Origin: Flavobacterium sp. ACAM 123 | GTDB lineage: Bacteria; Bacteroidota; Bacteroidia; Flavobacteriales; Flavobacteriaceae | DNA length: 36,255 nucleotides | Direction: 5' to 3' | Assembly: GCF_000264055.1 (NCBI RefSeq) | Contig: NZ_AJXL01000034.1 | Coordinates: 1 to 36,255 of the forward strand | In this document: positions 22,267 through 31,227 of the stretch, piece after piece | How positions within the stretch are numbered: position 1 is the first letter of the stretch | Layout: each line of letters starts with the position of its first letter | Translations under genes and position numbers: made by a program | The notes under the pieces: generated by a model | The model's database searches: none | What the model was told of the DNA's origin: nothing | The model's input: only the letters and a program-made list of their open reading frames with translations

Positions 22267-24852
22267 ATGTATACGCTACCAAAAATCCAACGTTTCAATC
22301 AAAACGTACTCTCTAAGTACAATATTTATAATAGTGTATTTATTACATTGCCATTTGATTCTATAGATAATACAGGGGCTTTACTTCCTTTGTTTACAGA
22401 TGTGTGCGAAAGTGGTTTCAAAAAACAGCAGACTCCAAAGGAAATTGTGGATTATTTCATGAATAAATATTCACACATTACTAATGAGCTAGAGAAAATT
22501 GATATCATGTTCCGTTTTATACAATATATTGAACGTCAAATTGTTCTTTTTGATGCTGTTGAAGATGCCGCTTTCCCTATTGTAAATAATATGGAGGGTC
22601 GCGGGTCGTTGAGGGATATTAAAGAAAAGGCAGATGCTAAAGGAAAGAGAGAGGAGTTAATTGATTTTCTGGAAAACTTTAATGTCAGAACTGTTTTAAC
22701 GGCACACCCTACTCAGTTTTATCCTGGATCAGTCTTGGGTATCATTAATGATTTAACGGACGCAATACGCGAAAATAATTTGCTTAATATAAAAGAGCTG
22801 CTGGCGCAATTGGGTAAAACGCCTTTTATAAAAAACGAAAAGCCAAATCCATTTGATGAAGCAGTTAGTTTGATATGGTACCTTGAAAACGTGTTTTATA
22901 GTACCTCAGGTGATATGGTTCATTACTTGCAAAAAAATGTATTCCGTGGGGAATCGATTCAAAACGCTTTGATAAAACTAGGGTTCTGGCCTGGTGGCGA
23001 TCGTGATGGAAATCCGTTTGTTACAACCGATATTACTTTAAATGTGGCAGAGCGATTGCGAACATCAATCCTGAAGTGCTATTATATTGAAATTAGAAGT
23101 TTAAAAAGAAAGTTAACCTTCTCAGGTGTAGATTTTTTGGTATCTGAACTTGAACATAAACTTTATCGTTCTGTTTTCTATTCTAAGGGCGATATTTACA
23201 TCACATTAGAGGAGTTTAAAGCGCAATTAAATAAGATAAAGAGAATTGTTATAGAGTATCATCAATCTTTATATTTGGATCAATTGGAATCACTTCTTAT
23301 TAAAGTGAATTTATTTGGTTTTCATTTTGCCACTTTGGATATCCGCCAAAATAGTAGAATACATGACAGCGTTTTTAAAGATATTTTTGAATATTATGTA
23401 AATTCAAATTCATGTATTTTTCCTAAAAACTATTATGATTTAACTGAAAATGAAAAATTTGAGGTCCTCTCCAATGTGAAGGGCAATATTGATCCGAATG
23501 ATTTTGAAAATGAAATAACAAAGTCGACTATTGAGTCGATTCAAGCGATAAAAGTTATTCAGGAAAAGAATGGGGAATTTGGTGCTAACCGATACATAAT
23601 AAGCAATAACGAAAGTGCGCTGAATGTACTCGAAACTTTTGCGATGATTCGTTTAAGCGATTGGGAAAAGCCAACAGTTGATGTTGTTCCATTATTTGAG
23701 TCGGTTGAGGATTTACTGAATGCTCACAATATTATGGAGCAGTTGTATACGAATCCGATGTATGCGACTCATTTGGAAAATAGAGAGATGAAGCAAACGA
23801 TTATGCTTGGTTTCTCAGATGGTACAAAAGATGGAGGTTATTTAATGGCCAATTGGAGTATTTATCAAGCGAAAGAAGCACTTACGGCAATTTCAAGAAA
23901 ATATGGTGTAAAAGTGATTTTCTTTGATGGACGTGGCGGACCGCCAGCACGTGGAGGAGGTAAAACGCATAAGTTTTATGCTTCTTTAGGTCCAAATATC
24001 GAGAACAAAGAGATTCAAATTACCGTTCAAGGGCAGACAATCAGTTCTAATTTTGGGACTTTAGACTCCTGCCGTTATAACTTAGAAAATTTATTGAGCG
24101 CGGGCGTTACAAATCAAGTGTTTAGTAAAAAGAAGAATGAATTATCTCTTGATGAACAGAACGTGATGGGGCAATTAGCTAATTTAGGATATAAAAAATA
24201 TTTGAGTTTTAAAAATCATCCTAAATTCATTCCCTATTTGGAGCAGATGAGTACTTTAAAATATTATGCTAGAACTAATATAGGAAGCCGACCGTCTAAA
24301 AGAGGTAAGTCAGAAAAGTTAGATTTTAAAGATTTACGAGCGATTCCGTTTGTGGGTTCTTGGAGTCAGTTGAAACAAAATGTTCCAGGATTCTTTGGGG
24401 TAGGAACTGCTCTGAAACATTTTGAAGATACAGAAAAATGGGACAAGGTCCAAGACTTGTATGACAACTCTTTATTTTTTAAAACACTATTAGAAAATAG
24501 TATGATGTCTATTACTAAATCTTTTTTTCCGTTAACGGCCTACATGAAAAAGGATCCTGAATTTGGAGAATTTTGGCAAATCATCTACGATGAATTTTTA
24601 GAATCTAAACGTTTATTACTAAAAATAGCAGGTCATAAAGAGCTTATGGAAAACTACGCTGACGGTAAAGCATCAATTCAAATTAGAGAGCGTATCGTGT
24701 TACCACTGTTAACAATACAACAATATGCATTATTGAGAATTAACGAATTAAATAAAGAAAGTGTGCCAGATGAAAATTTAATCAAAGTCTATGAAAAAAT
24801 AGTAATGCGTTCTCTTTTTGGAAATACAAACGCAAGTAGAAACTCAGCATAA
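22267..24852 (+). CDS. ppc: Phosphoenolpyruvate carboxylase
   Basis: Carboxylates PEP with bicarbonate to oxaloacetate, replenishing the TCA cycle; cytosolic. The start is taken at the ATG at 22267 (MYTLPKIQRFNQNV, 861 aa). The frame also opens at a TTG at 22210, but that codon lies inside the terminator stem of the preceding gene. Family signatures are the catalytic-histidine VLTAHPTQF, GFWPGGDRDGNPFVT, FHFATLDIRQNS, the glycine-rich FDGRGGPPARGGG and GQTISSNFGT. The overall length is slightly short of the enterobacterial enzyme. The DinB-family gene follows 11 bases later. Confidence 0.96.
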   Translation: MYTLPKIQRFNQNVLSKYNIYNSVFITLPFDSIDNTGALLPLFTDVCESGFKKQQTPKEIVDYFMNKYSHITNELEKIDIMFRFIQYIERQIVLFDAVEDAAFPIVNNMEGRGSLRDIKEKADAKGKREELIDFLENFNVRTVLTAHPTQFYPGSVLGIINDLTDAIRENNLLNIKELLAQLGKTPFIKNEKPNPFDEAVSLIWYLENVFYSTSGDMVHYLQKNVFRGESIQNALIKLGFWPGGDRDGNPFVTTDITLNVAERLRTSILKCYYIEIRSLKRKLTFSGVDFLVSELEHKLYRSVFYSKGDIYITLEEFKAQLNKIKRIVIEYHQSLYLDQLESLLIKVNLFGFHFATLDIRQNSRIHDSVFKDIFEYYVNSNSCIFPKNYYDLTENEKFEVLSNVKGNIDPNDFENEITKSTIESIQAIKVIQEKNGEFGANRYIISNNESALNVLETFAMIRLSDWEKPTVDVVPLFESVEDLLNAHNIMEQLYTNPMYATHLENREMKQTIMLGFSDGTKDGGYLMANWSIYQAKEALTAISRKYGVKVIFFDGRGGPPARGGGKTHKFYASLGPNIENKEIQITVQGQTISSNFGTLDSCRYNLENLLSAGVTNQVFSKKKNELSLDEQNVMGQLANLGYKKYLSFKNHPKFIPYLEQMSTLKYYARTNIGSRPSKRGKSEKLDFKDLRAIPFVGSWSQLKQNVPGFFGVGTALKHFEDTEKWDKVQDLYDNSLFFKTLLENSMMSITKSFFPLTAYMKKDPEFGEFWQIIYDEFLESKRLLLKIAGHKELMENYADGKASIQIRERIVLPLLTIQQYALLRINELNKESVPDENLIKVYEKIVMRSLFGNTNASRNSA

Positions 24853-24863
24853 ATATAAAAAAA

Positions 24864-25379
24864 ATGAAATCAAGCCAATTACCAATTACCGAATATGCTC
24901 CCTCATATTCGGCCTATCTTCAACTTTTAGAGGATGTTGATTTACTAGAAGAATTAGAAATATCCCTTCATGATTTTATCAAATTCGTTCAAAATATCCC
25001 TATGGATAAATTTGATTACCGCTATGCGGAAGGAAAATGGACTATAAAAGACATCATTCAACATTTAATAGATACCGAACGTATTTTTAGTTACCGTGCC
25101 ATGCGCATCTCTAGAAATGATAAAACGCCTTTACCGAGTTTTGAGGAAGATGATTATGTTAATAATACCAGTGCGAATGAAAGGAACTTGCAAGGTTTGC
25201 TAACAGAAATGGCGTTAGTGAGACAGTCCACTATAGCACTGTTTAAAAGTTTTTCAGCAGAACAACTACTTAGAATGGGTTTTGCTTCGAATAGTCCCGT
25301 TTCAGTGCGCGCTATCGGATTTACTACTATTGCACACCAAATGCATCATCAAAAAATATTTCAAGAAAGGTATTTATAA
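24864..25379 (+). CDS. DinB-family putative metal-dependent protein
   Basis: Four-helix-bundle protein of the DinB/YfiT superfamily, 171 residues. Candidate metal-binding histidines are in IQHLIDTERIF (about residue 68) and in AHQMHHQKIF near the C-terminus, matching the three-His arrangement of the family. Members include thiol transferases and hydrolases, and many have no known reaction. It lies 11 bases after ppc and is likely co-transcribed. It is convergent with the glycosylase gene, the stops being one base apart. Confidence 0.85.
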   Translation: MKSSQLPITEYAPSYSAYLQLLEDVDLLEELEISLHDFIKFVQNIPMDKFDYRYAEGKWTIKDIIQHLIDTERIFSYRAMRISRNDKTPLPSFEEDDYVNNTSANERNLQGLLTEMALVRQSTIALFKSFSAEQLLRMGFASNSPVSVRAIGFTTIAHQMHHQKIFQERYL

Positions 25380-25380
25380 G

Positions 25381-25857
25381 TTATTCGAAGCAAGTGGACC
25401 AAATTTTTAATTTGTTTTCAAAAGACATTGTATTCGCAGGACTAGTTGAAGGCATCACATAATACGTGATGCCTTCTATTTGACCGAATTTTTTAACGAA
25501 ATATCGGTGACTGTCTTTTCCGTTAAAAATGACCTTGTTGATGCCAGTGTATTGTTTAAATAAAGCTTCAAAATCATTTTCTTTTTGATTTTTTATATGA
25601 ACATCTAAACTTCCTTTGCGTTCACAATTTTCTAAAACATCCCATAGTCCCACGCTATTCTCTTGTAGCAGTTTTATTTTTGCTGTAAAAATTTCTGAGA
25701 TCGGTAAACTGCTAAAACGAGTATACATAATTTTCCAAAAATGATTTCTCTTGTGTGCGTAGTACTCTTGCTTTTCAAGAGAGGCAATGCCAGGCATTGT
25801 TCCTAAAATTAAAATTTCTGTCTGAGAATTTACAAAATGTGAAAATGAAGTAATCAT
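25381..25857 (-). CDS. DNA-deoxyinosine glycosylase (UDG family 6-like)
   Basis: Base-excision repair glycosylase of the uracil-DNA-glycosylase superfamily, 158 residues. The active-site-like segment LILGTMPGIASLEKQEYY (residues about 15-32) with YAHKRNHFWKIM after it, VGLWDVLENCERKGSLD in the middle and VMPSTSPAN near residue 138 are those of hypoxanthine/deoxyinosine glycosylases. Its ATG overlaps the stop of recQ upstream (4-base ATGA overlap), so the pair is translationally coupled and both act in DNA repair. Confidence 0.85.
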   Translation of the reverse strand: MITSFSHFVNSQTEILILGTMPGIASLEKQEYYAHKRNHFWKIMYTRFSSLPISEIFTAKIKLLQENSVGLWDVLENCERKGSLDVHIKNQKENDFEALFKQYTGINKVIFNGKDSHRYFVKKFGQIEGITYYVMPSTSPANTMSFENKLKIWSTCFE

Positions 25858-27980
25858 TTTAATAGATTAATGGTTGCTTTTTTCTTTTCAATAATCGCCA
25901 AAGCTATTCTTATTTTGTCGTAGGCTATTTTTTCATTGAGATGATCATAATACGGTTTTAAAGTAGTTGGACTTTCTAACTTGATCTTTGCCTTAGCGAT
26001 CAAATTAACCTCGTCTTCAGAAACAAATTGATATAAATCAATCGTCTCTCCATCTAAATATAATTTTGCCAAATGAGACATAATAGTACCTATTCCTAGC
26101 TTACGCTTTAGGGCAATTTCTCCTGCTGTAGATCCATTTTGAAATAGTACTAATGTTTCTTTGTAGGTAACAGCTTCTTTCTTAGGTTTTTCATTTTTTT
26201 TTTTTGTAAATGTTATAATTGCTTTTATAAAGGCATCCCCATATTTTTCTAGTTTTGCTTTTCCTACTCCGTCAATTGTGATAAATTCAGCATCACTCAT
26301 GGGCCTTATTGTTTCCATTTGACGTAAAGCGGCATCACTAAAAATCACATAGGCGGGAACACTTTCTTCCTTAGAAATTTCATAACGCAATCTTCGTAGT
26401 ATTTCAAAAAGAGAATTGACTGCCGCTTTGCTTTTGGTCTCTTTCAGTTCTGTTTTCTCCGTGTTGATTTTTTGAACTGTGGTCAACTGCACCTTATCTC
26501 CTTCAAATAAAACTTCACGCGCTAATGATGTTAGACGGATTTTATTTTGTCGATGGAATGCGATTTCACAAAGTCCCTGATTGATCAGTTGAATGATATA
26601 TTGATTCCAGTCGTACCACGATATGTCACTTCCGATAGCGTATGTTTTTAGATTTTGATATTCATTTTCGAATATATAAGCATTCTTTGATCCCCTCAAG
26701 AAATCAATGATAATAGGTAAGGGTTCTGATTCTTTCAAACGCATAATGGCAGACAATGCTTTTTGCGCTATAATCGTTCCGTCAAAAAATTCAGGCGGGT
26801 TCTTACAAATATCACAATTCCCACAATTTTCGGTTACTAGTTCGCCAAAATAGGACAGTAATATTTTTCTGCGACAGCTCAAGGCATCGGCATACTGTTT
26901 CATTCGGTCTAGTTTAGCCAGTTGCACTTGAGCATTTAAGCCTTGAGAAGCAAATTTTTGCAACTGGATTACATCACCGTAACTTTCGAACAAAATAGTT
27001 TCAGAGGGCAAACCATCGCGTCCGGCACGACCAATTTCCTGATAATAGCCTTCAATATTTTTGGGTAAGTTGTAATGTATAACCCAGCGCACATTTGATT
27101 TGTCGATTCCCATACCAAATGCAATCGTAGCACAAACTACTTGGCACTCGTCATTAATGAAATCGTCTTGGGTTTTCGATCGAATCGCAGTGTCAAAACC
27201 AGCGTGGTATGCCTTTGCATTTACGCCTGCTTTTTTAAGTTTTCCGGCAAGTTCTTCCGTTGTCTTTCTGCTTAAGCAATAAATTATTCCTGATTCGGTG
27301 GGCTTAGCGCGTATGAAGTCAATTATTTGTTTCACTCTGTCTAATGCTGGACGTACTTCTAAACTGAGGTTCTTTCGATCAAAAGAAGAGATAAAAGACT
27401 TCGGATTTATTAAATTTAATTGTTGGCTAATGTCCTTACGTGTAGCTTTGTCTGCAGTGGCAGTTAAAGCTAAGATTGGAGTAGAAGGGAAGCGTTTTTT
27501 TAAATATCCGAGGTTGATATAAGCAGGTCTAAAGTCATGTCCCCAAGAAGAAATACAATGTGCTTCATCTATTGCTATAAGACTTATGGCAATTTGGTTG
27601 AATGCATTTTCTAAATAAGACAAACTTTCGGGAGCTACATAGACCATCTTGACTTTATTGTCCCTTAGGTTTTCAATGTGCATTTGCTGCTCGCCGCTTG
27701 TTTGACTGCTATTAATAAAACAGGCTTCAATTCCGTTTGCTTTCAAACTGTCCACTTGATCTTTCATCAAGGCGATAAGCGGTGATATTACTATTGTAAT
27801 TCCAGGAAATAAAAGGGCGGGTAATTGAAAACAAATTGATTTTCCGCCACCGGTAGGCATAATAGCTAAAGTATCGTGACCGGACAAAATAGTATTTATA
27901 ATTTCCTCCTGATTGGTTCTGAATTTTTCAAATCCAAAATTTTCCTTTAAAGAGTCATGTAATATTTGGGATGTAATCAT
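25854..27980 (-). CDS. recQ: ATP-dependent DNA helicase RecQ
   Basis: 3'-5' DNA helicase for recombination and fork repair, 708 residues. Domains in order are: helicase core with Walker A MPTGGGKSICFQLPAL (41-56) and DEAHCISSWGHDFRP near residue 138; the second RecA lobe with FGMGIDKSNVRWVIHYN and QEIGRAGRDGLPS; the zinc site CRRKI...CGNCDIC; winged-helix RQC; and an HRDC domain (about 545-595, MSDAEFITIDGVGKAKLEKYG). Last comes a C-terminal helix-turn-helix extension (AGEIALKRKLGIGTIMSHLA), usual in Bacteroidota RecQ. It overlaps the downstream glycosylase gene by 4 bases. Confidence 0.96.
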   Translation of the reverse strand: MITSQILHDSLKENFGFEKFRTNQEEIINTILSGHDTLAIMPTGGGKSICFQLPALLFPGITIVISPLIALMKDQVDSLKANGIEACFINSSQTSGEQQMHIENLRDNKVKMVYVAPESLSYLENAFNQIAISLIAIDEAHCISSWGHDFRPAYINLGYLKKRFPSTPILALTATADKATRKDISQQLNLINPKSFISSFDRKNLSLEVRPALDRVKQIIDFIRAKPTESGIIYCLSRKTTEELAGKLKKAGVNAKAYHAGFDTAIRSKTQDDFINDECQVVCATIAFGMGIDKSNVRWVIHYNLPKNIEGYYQEIGRAGRDGLPSETILFESYGDVIQLQKFASQGLNAQVQLAKLDRMKQYADALSCRRKILLSYFGELVTENCGNCDICKNPPEFFDGTIIAQKALSAIMRLKESEPLPIIIDFLRGSKNAYIFENEYQNLKTYAIGSDISWYDWNQYIIQLINQGLCEIAFHRQNKIRLTSLAREVLFEGDKVQLTTVQKINTEKTELKETKSKAAVNSLFEILRRLRYEISKEESVPAYVIFSDAALRQMETIRPMSDAEFITIDGVGKAKLEKYGDAFIKAIITFTKKKNEKPKKEAVTYKETLVLFQNGSTAGEIALKRKLGIGTIMSHLAKLYLDGETIDLYQFVSEDEVNLIAKAKIKLESPTTLKPYYDHLNEKIAYDKIRIALAIIEKKKATINLLK

Positions 27981-28050
27981 TTATTGGGGTAGGACCTTTT
28001 AGTATTAATTCGATAGAAATTGTGAGAAAAAAATAGGGTATCGATTTGAT

Positions 28051-28086
28051 AAAAAAAAGGAACTCGATTAAGAGTTCCTTTTTTGT
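28051..28086. terminator. Bidirectional terminator before recQ
   Basis: AAAAGGAACTC (28055-28065) pairs perfectly with GAGTTCCTTTT (28072-28082) around GATTAA, with an A-run on the left and T-run on the right. On the minus strand it ends the transcript of the acidic-tailed gene at 28101-28463 and separates it from recQ. Confidence 0.85.
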
Positions 28087-28100
28087 TTTTTTACATGAAA

Positions 28101-28463
28101 TTAATCTTCATCGTCGTCATCGACATCTGGTTCGTCTCGATGGTCGTCATCATCACGATCGTCATCATCGTCTTCGTTCATGTCATCATCCATACCTGGC
28201 GGTTTAACAGGAATAACCGGTTCGATAACATCATCGTTTTCTTCATCTTCGTCATAGTTTTCAATTCGATCAGCTAACTTAGTACTTACTTTAACTAAAT
28301 AATTAGTGTCATCTGTACGTACTTCAACTGCTTCAACTAGTTCGTTTTTACCATTTCTAAATCGAACGATATTTGAATCATCATATCCATCAGGAAATTT
28401 TTCCACTAAAAGGCTTAAAATTTCATTGGTAAGCTTTGCGTAATCAACAATTACTCTTTTCAT
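28101..28463 (-). CDS. Small protein with a long acidic Asp/Glu tail (120 aa)
   Basis: No named function supported. Residues 1-75 look folded: MKRVIVDYAKLTNEILSLLV, then VRFRNGKNELVEAVEVRTDD and YLVKVSTKLADRI. A short Pro-rich linker (VIPVKPPG) follows, and then about 30 residues almost entirely Asp/Glu with a few Arg, His and Asn. Such tails often mimic DNA or bind metal or basic partners. The coding sequence of the tail is a repetitive series of GAT/GAC codons. It lies 9 bases after the deoxyhypusine-synthase-like gene, so the two are likely co-transcribed. Homologues are sometimes labelled DNA primase, which nothing here supports. Confidence 0.8.
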   Translation of the reverse strand: MKRVIVDYAKLTNEILSLLVEKFPDGYDDSNIVRFRNGKNELVEAVEVRTDDTNYLVKVSTKLADRIENYDEDEENDDVIEPVIPVKPPGMDDDMNEDDDDDRDDDDHRDEPDVDDDDED

Positions 28464-28472
28464 ATGGATATT

Positions 28473-29444
28473 CTATAGATCTAATAAATAAGCAAAAATA
28501 AGAGGTGCTACAATTGTAGCATCAGATTCAATGATAAACTTTGGAGTATTTATATCTAATTTACCCCAAGTAATTTTTTCATTCGGCACAGCTCCAGAGT
28601 AAGAACCATAACTTGTTGTTGAATCTGAAATCTGGCAGAAATAGCTCCAAAATGGGACGTCGTGCATTTCCATATCTTGGTACAGCATTGGAACAACGCA
28701 AATTGGAAAATCACCTGCAATACCACCACCAATTTGGAAAAAACCAATTCCCTTAGAACTGTTTTTTGGATACCAATCGGATAAGTACACCATATACTCA
28801 ATTCCTGATTTCATTGTAGATGCTTTCAAATCTCCTTTTATTACATAAGATGCGAAAATATTTCCCATGGTACTGTCTTCCCAACCCGGTACAATTATGG
28901 GTAAATTTTTCTCAGCTGCAGCATACATCCAACTGTCTTTTAAATCAATTTCATAGTATTCTTCAAGAACACCAGAAAGTAACATTTTGTACATGAATTC
29001 GTGTGGGAAGTAACGTTCACCTGCATCATCAGCATCTTTCCATATTTTATAGATGTGTTTTTGCAAACGACGGAAAGCTTCATGCTCAGGGATACAAGTA
29101 TCTGTTACTCTATTCAATCCTCTTTCTAATAAATCCCATTCATCCTGAGCAGTCAAATCTCGATAATGTGGTACTCTTTCATAATGAGAGTGAGCAACTA
29201 GGTTCATTACATCTTCTTCAAGATTTGCCCCTGTACAAGAAATAATATGCACTTTATCCTGACGGATTATTTCGGCAAAAATCTTTCCAATTTCGGCGGT
29301 GCTCATTGCTCCAGCCATACTGACCATCATTTTGGCACCATTTGTTAATTGTTGTTCGTATGCCTTTGCAGCATCAACTAAAGATGCAGAATTGAAATGC
29401 AAATAATGCTTTTCGATAAACTGACTGATAGGTCCTTTACTCAT
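28473..29444 (-). CDS. Deoxyhypusine-synthase-like protein
   Basis: NAD-dependent aminobutyl-transferase family, 323 residues. Visible features are MVSMAGAMSTAEIGKIFAEI (residues about 39-58, NAD-binding), ISCTGANLEEDV, and FQIGGGIAGDFPICV mid-protein. Near the C-terminus is GAVPNEKITWGKLD, whose lysine corresponds to the catalytic Lys of eukaryotic deoxyhypusine synthase (SWGK). Bacteria have no eIF5A, so the acceptor must differ; known bacterial relatives make homospermidine or other polyamines. Direct proximity to arginine decarboxylase on the same strand supports a polyamine role. The exact reaction is unknown. Confidence 0.85.
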   Translation of the reverse strand: MSKGPISQFIEKHYLHFNSASLVDAAKAYEQQLTNGAKMMVSMAGAMSTAEIGKIFAEIIRQDKVHIISCTGANLEEDVMNLVAHSHYERVPHYRDLTAQDEWDLLERGLNRVTDTCIPEHEAFRRLQKHIYKIWKDADDAGERYFPHEFMYKMLLSGVLEEYYEIDLKDSWMYAAAEKNLPIIVPGWEDSTMGNIFASYVIKGDLKASTMKSGIEYMVYLSDWYPKNSSKGIGFFQIGGGIAGDFPICVVPMLYQDMEMHDVPFWSYFCQISDSTTSYGSYSGAVPNEKITWGKLDINTPKFIIESDATIVAPLIFAYLLDL

Positions 29445-29532
29445 TTTATTGGATTTAAAGATTTAAAAATCAATTCATTGAATGCTTAAATTCAAATATA
29501 ATAATTTTTAAATTGACTAATTGTGTATTTAA

Positions 29533-30936
29533 TTATTTATTTTTATCATAACCTAAAATTTTTAGTACGTCTTCAGATGTTTGTTGTTCTGAGAATACTT
29601 CCGTTGCGATTATCCCGTTTTCATCTCTATTAATCAAGATGTGTTTGGGCTGCGGAATTAAGCAGTGGTGTAAACCTCCATATCCACCAATTGTTTCCTG
29701 ATACGCTCCCGTATTAAAAAATCCGATGTACAATGGTTTTTCTTTATTGTATTTTGGCAAATAAATAGCATTCATGTTTTGCTCAGAATTATAGTAATCA
29801 TCGCTGTCACAAGTTAAACCACCCAGTAAAACGCGCTCGTATGTTTCATTCCAGCGGTTGACGGCCAACATAATAAAACGTTTGTTAATTGCCCAAGTAT
29901 CAGGTAAAGTCGTGATAAAAGAAGAATCAATCATATTCCATTTTTCTCTGTCATTTTGTTGTTTCTGATACAAAATTTGATAGATCGCACCTCCACTTTC
30001 ACCTACGGTAAAAGAACCAAATTCAGTGAAAATGTGTGGAACGTCAACTTCAGCTTCATCGCAGGCAATTTTTATCTGATTGATAATTTCATCAATCATG
30101 TATTGATAATCATATTCAAACGCCAAAGAATTTTTGATGGGAAATCCACCACCAATATTTAAACTGTCCAATCCCGGGCATTCTTTTTTTAATGCGATAT
30201 ACACCTTTATACATTTCACTAATTCATTCCAGTAGTAAGCCGTATCATTAATACCTGTATTGATGAAAAAGTGCAACATTTTAAGTTCCAATTTATCATT
30301 ATCTTGAATTTGTTTTTTGTAGAAATTTACAATGTTTTTATACCCAATTCCAAGGCGGGACGTATAAAATTCAAATTTTGGTTCTTCTTCAGAGGCGATA
30401 CGTATTCCGATTTTAAATTTTCCTTTAATTTCGGCTTGAAGTAAATCTAATTCTTCAAAATTATCAATAATAGGGATTGTATTCTTATGCCCGTTATTAA
30501 TTAAACGGGAAATATTTTCAATGTATTGATCTCTTTTGAAACCGTTACATATCACATAAGTACTCTTGTTTATTTTTCCATTAGCCATCAAATTTTCAAC
30601 AATATTAATATCGAAAGCGGAAGAAGTTTCAACATGAATATTGTTTTTAAAAGCTTCATTCATTATGAATTCAAAATGGGAGCTCTTTGTACAATAGCAA
30701 TAATAATATTTTGCCTCATATTTATTTTTTTCCATCGATTTACGAAACCAGTTTTTGGCCTTGCTGATGTTATTTGAAATTTGAGGTAAATAAGTGAATT
30801 TTAAGGGTGTACCATATTCTTCCACGAGCTTCATCAAATCAACATTGTGAAATTTTAGATTGTCTTTGTTTAAAGTAAATTCGTCTTGTGGAAAATAGTA
30901 AGTTTGATTTATTAAATCTGAATATTTTGTATTCAT
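29533..30936 (-). CDS. speA: Arginine decarboxylase, PLP-dependent (alanine-racemase fold)
   Basis: Converts arginine to agmatine for polyamine synthesis. The 467-residue protein belongs to fold-type III decarboxylases and is shorter than E. coli SpeA. The PLP lysine is probably in YYCYCTKSSHF (about residue 83). GINDTAYYW, the phosphate-binding SLNIGGGFPIKNS, TEFGSFTVGESGG and the substrate-side GGLTCDSDDYY follow. No agmatinase gene lies between it and the deoxyhypusine-synthase-like gene 88 bases downstream. The wider ornithine/diaminopimelate decarboxylase family is the alternative, but the overall pattern is that of the Bacteroidota arginine enzymes. Confidence 0.88.
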   Translation of the reverse strand: MNTKYSDLINQTYYFPQDEFTLNKDNLKFHNVDLMKLVEEYGTPLKFTYLPQISNNISKAKNWFRKSMEKNKYEAKYYYCYCTKSSHFEFIMNEAFKNNIHVETSSAFDINIVENLMANGKINKSTYVICNGFKRDQYIENISRLINNGHKNTIPIIDNFEELDLLQAEIKGKFKIGIRIASEEEPKFEFYTSRLGIGYKNIVNFYKKQIQDNDKLELKMLHFFINTGINDTAYYWNELVKCIKVYIALKKECPGLDSLNIGGGFPIKNSLAFEYDYQYMIDEIINQIKIACDEAEVDVPHIFTEFGSFTVGESGGAIYQILYQKQQNDREKWNMIDSSFITTLPDTWAINKRFIMLAVNRWNETYERVLLGGLTCDSDDYYNSEQNMNAIYLPKYNKEKPLYIGFFNTGAYQETIGGYGGLHHCLIPQPKHILINRDENGIIATEVFSEQQTSEDVLKILGYDKNK

Positions 30937-31175
30937 TAAGATTGTAGTATTTTAGATTAATTGAAATGGATTACGAATTAAACTAATTTTCAAACCCTAA
31001 TGTTAGCATAAATTATTTGAAGTTTTTCGTGATCTGATTTTAAATGAGGAAAAAGATTAAAACAAAAATATTCTTTGATCGAAAAAAAGACATTTCAATC
31101 TTCTTAAAAAAGACCTATTGTTCCGGTTTTCATTTGAACTGTAATGCCCTTGTTTTTTATTGTTTTTCATTGTAG

Positions 31176-31207
31176 CAAATGTAAAAAATAATATATACGT
31201 AATCCAA
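31176..31207 (-). promoter_or_regulatory. Candidate promoter of the speA transcript
   Basis: On the minus strand, TTG (31205-31207) and TACATTTG (31176-31183) are 21 bases apart. It would give a leader of about 230 nt before speA at 30936. Apart from this the 291-base gap shows nothing recognisable. Confidence 0.45.
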
Positions 31208-31227
31208 TCCTTTTAAACTAAAAATAA

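Noticed and set aside
28083..28277. Plus-strand hydrophobic frame opposite the acidic tail
   Set aside because: It is simply the complement of the GAT/GAC repeats, which reads as Ile/Val-rich sequence.
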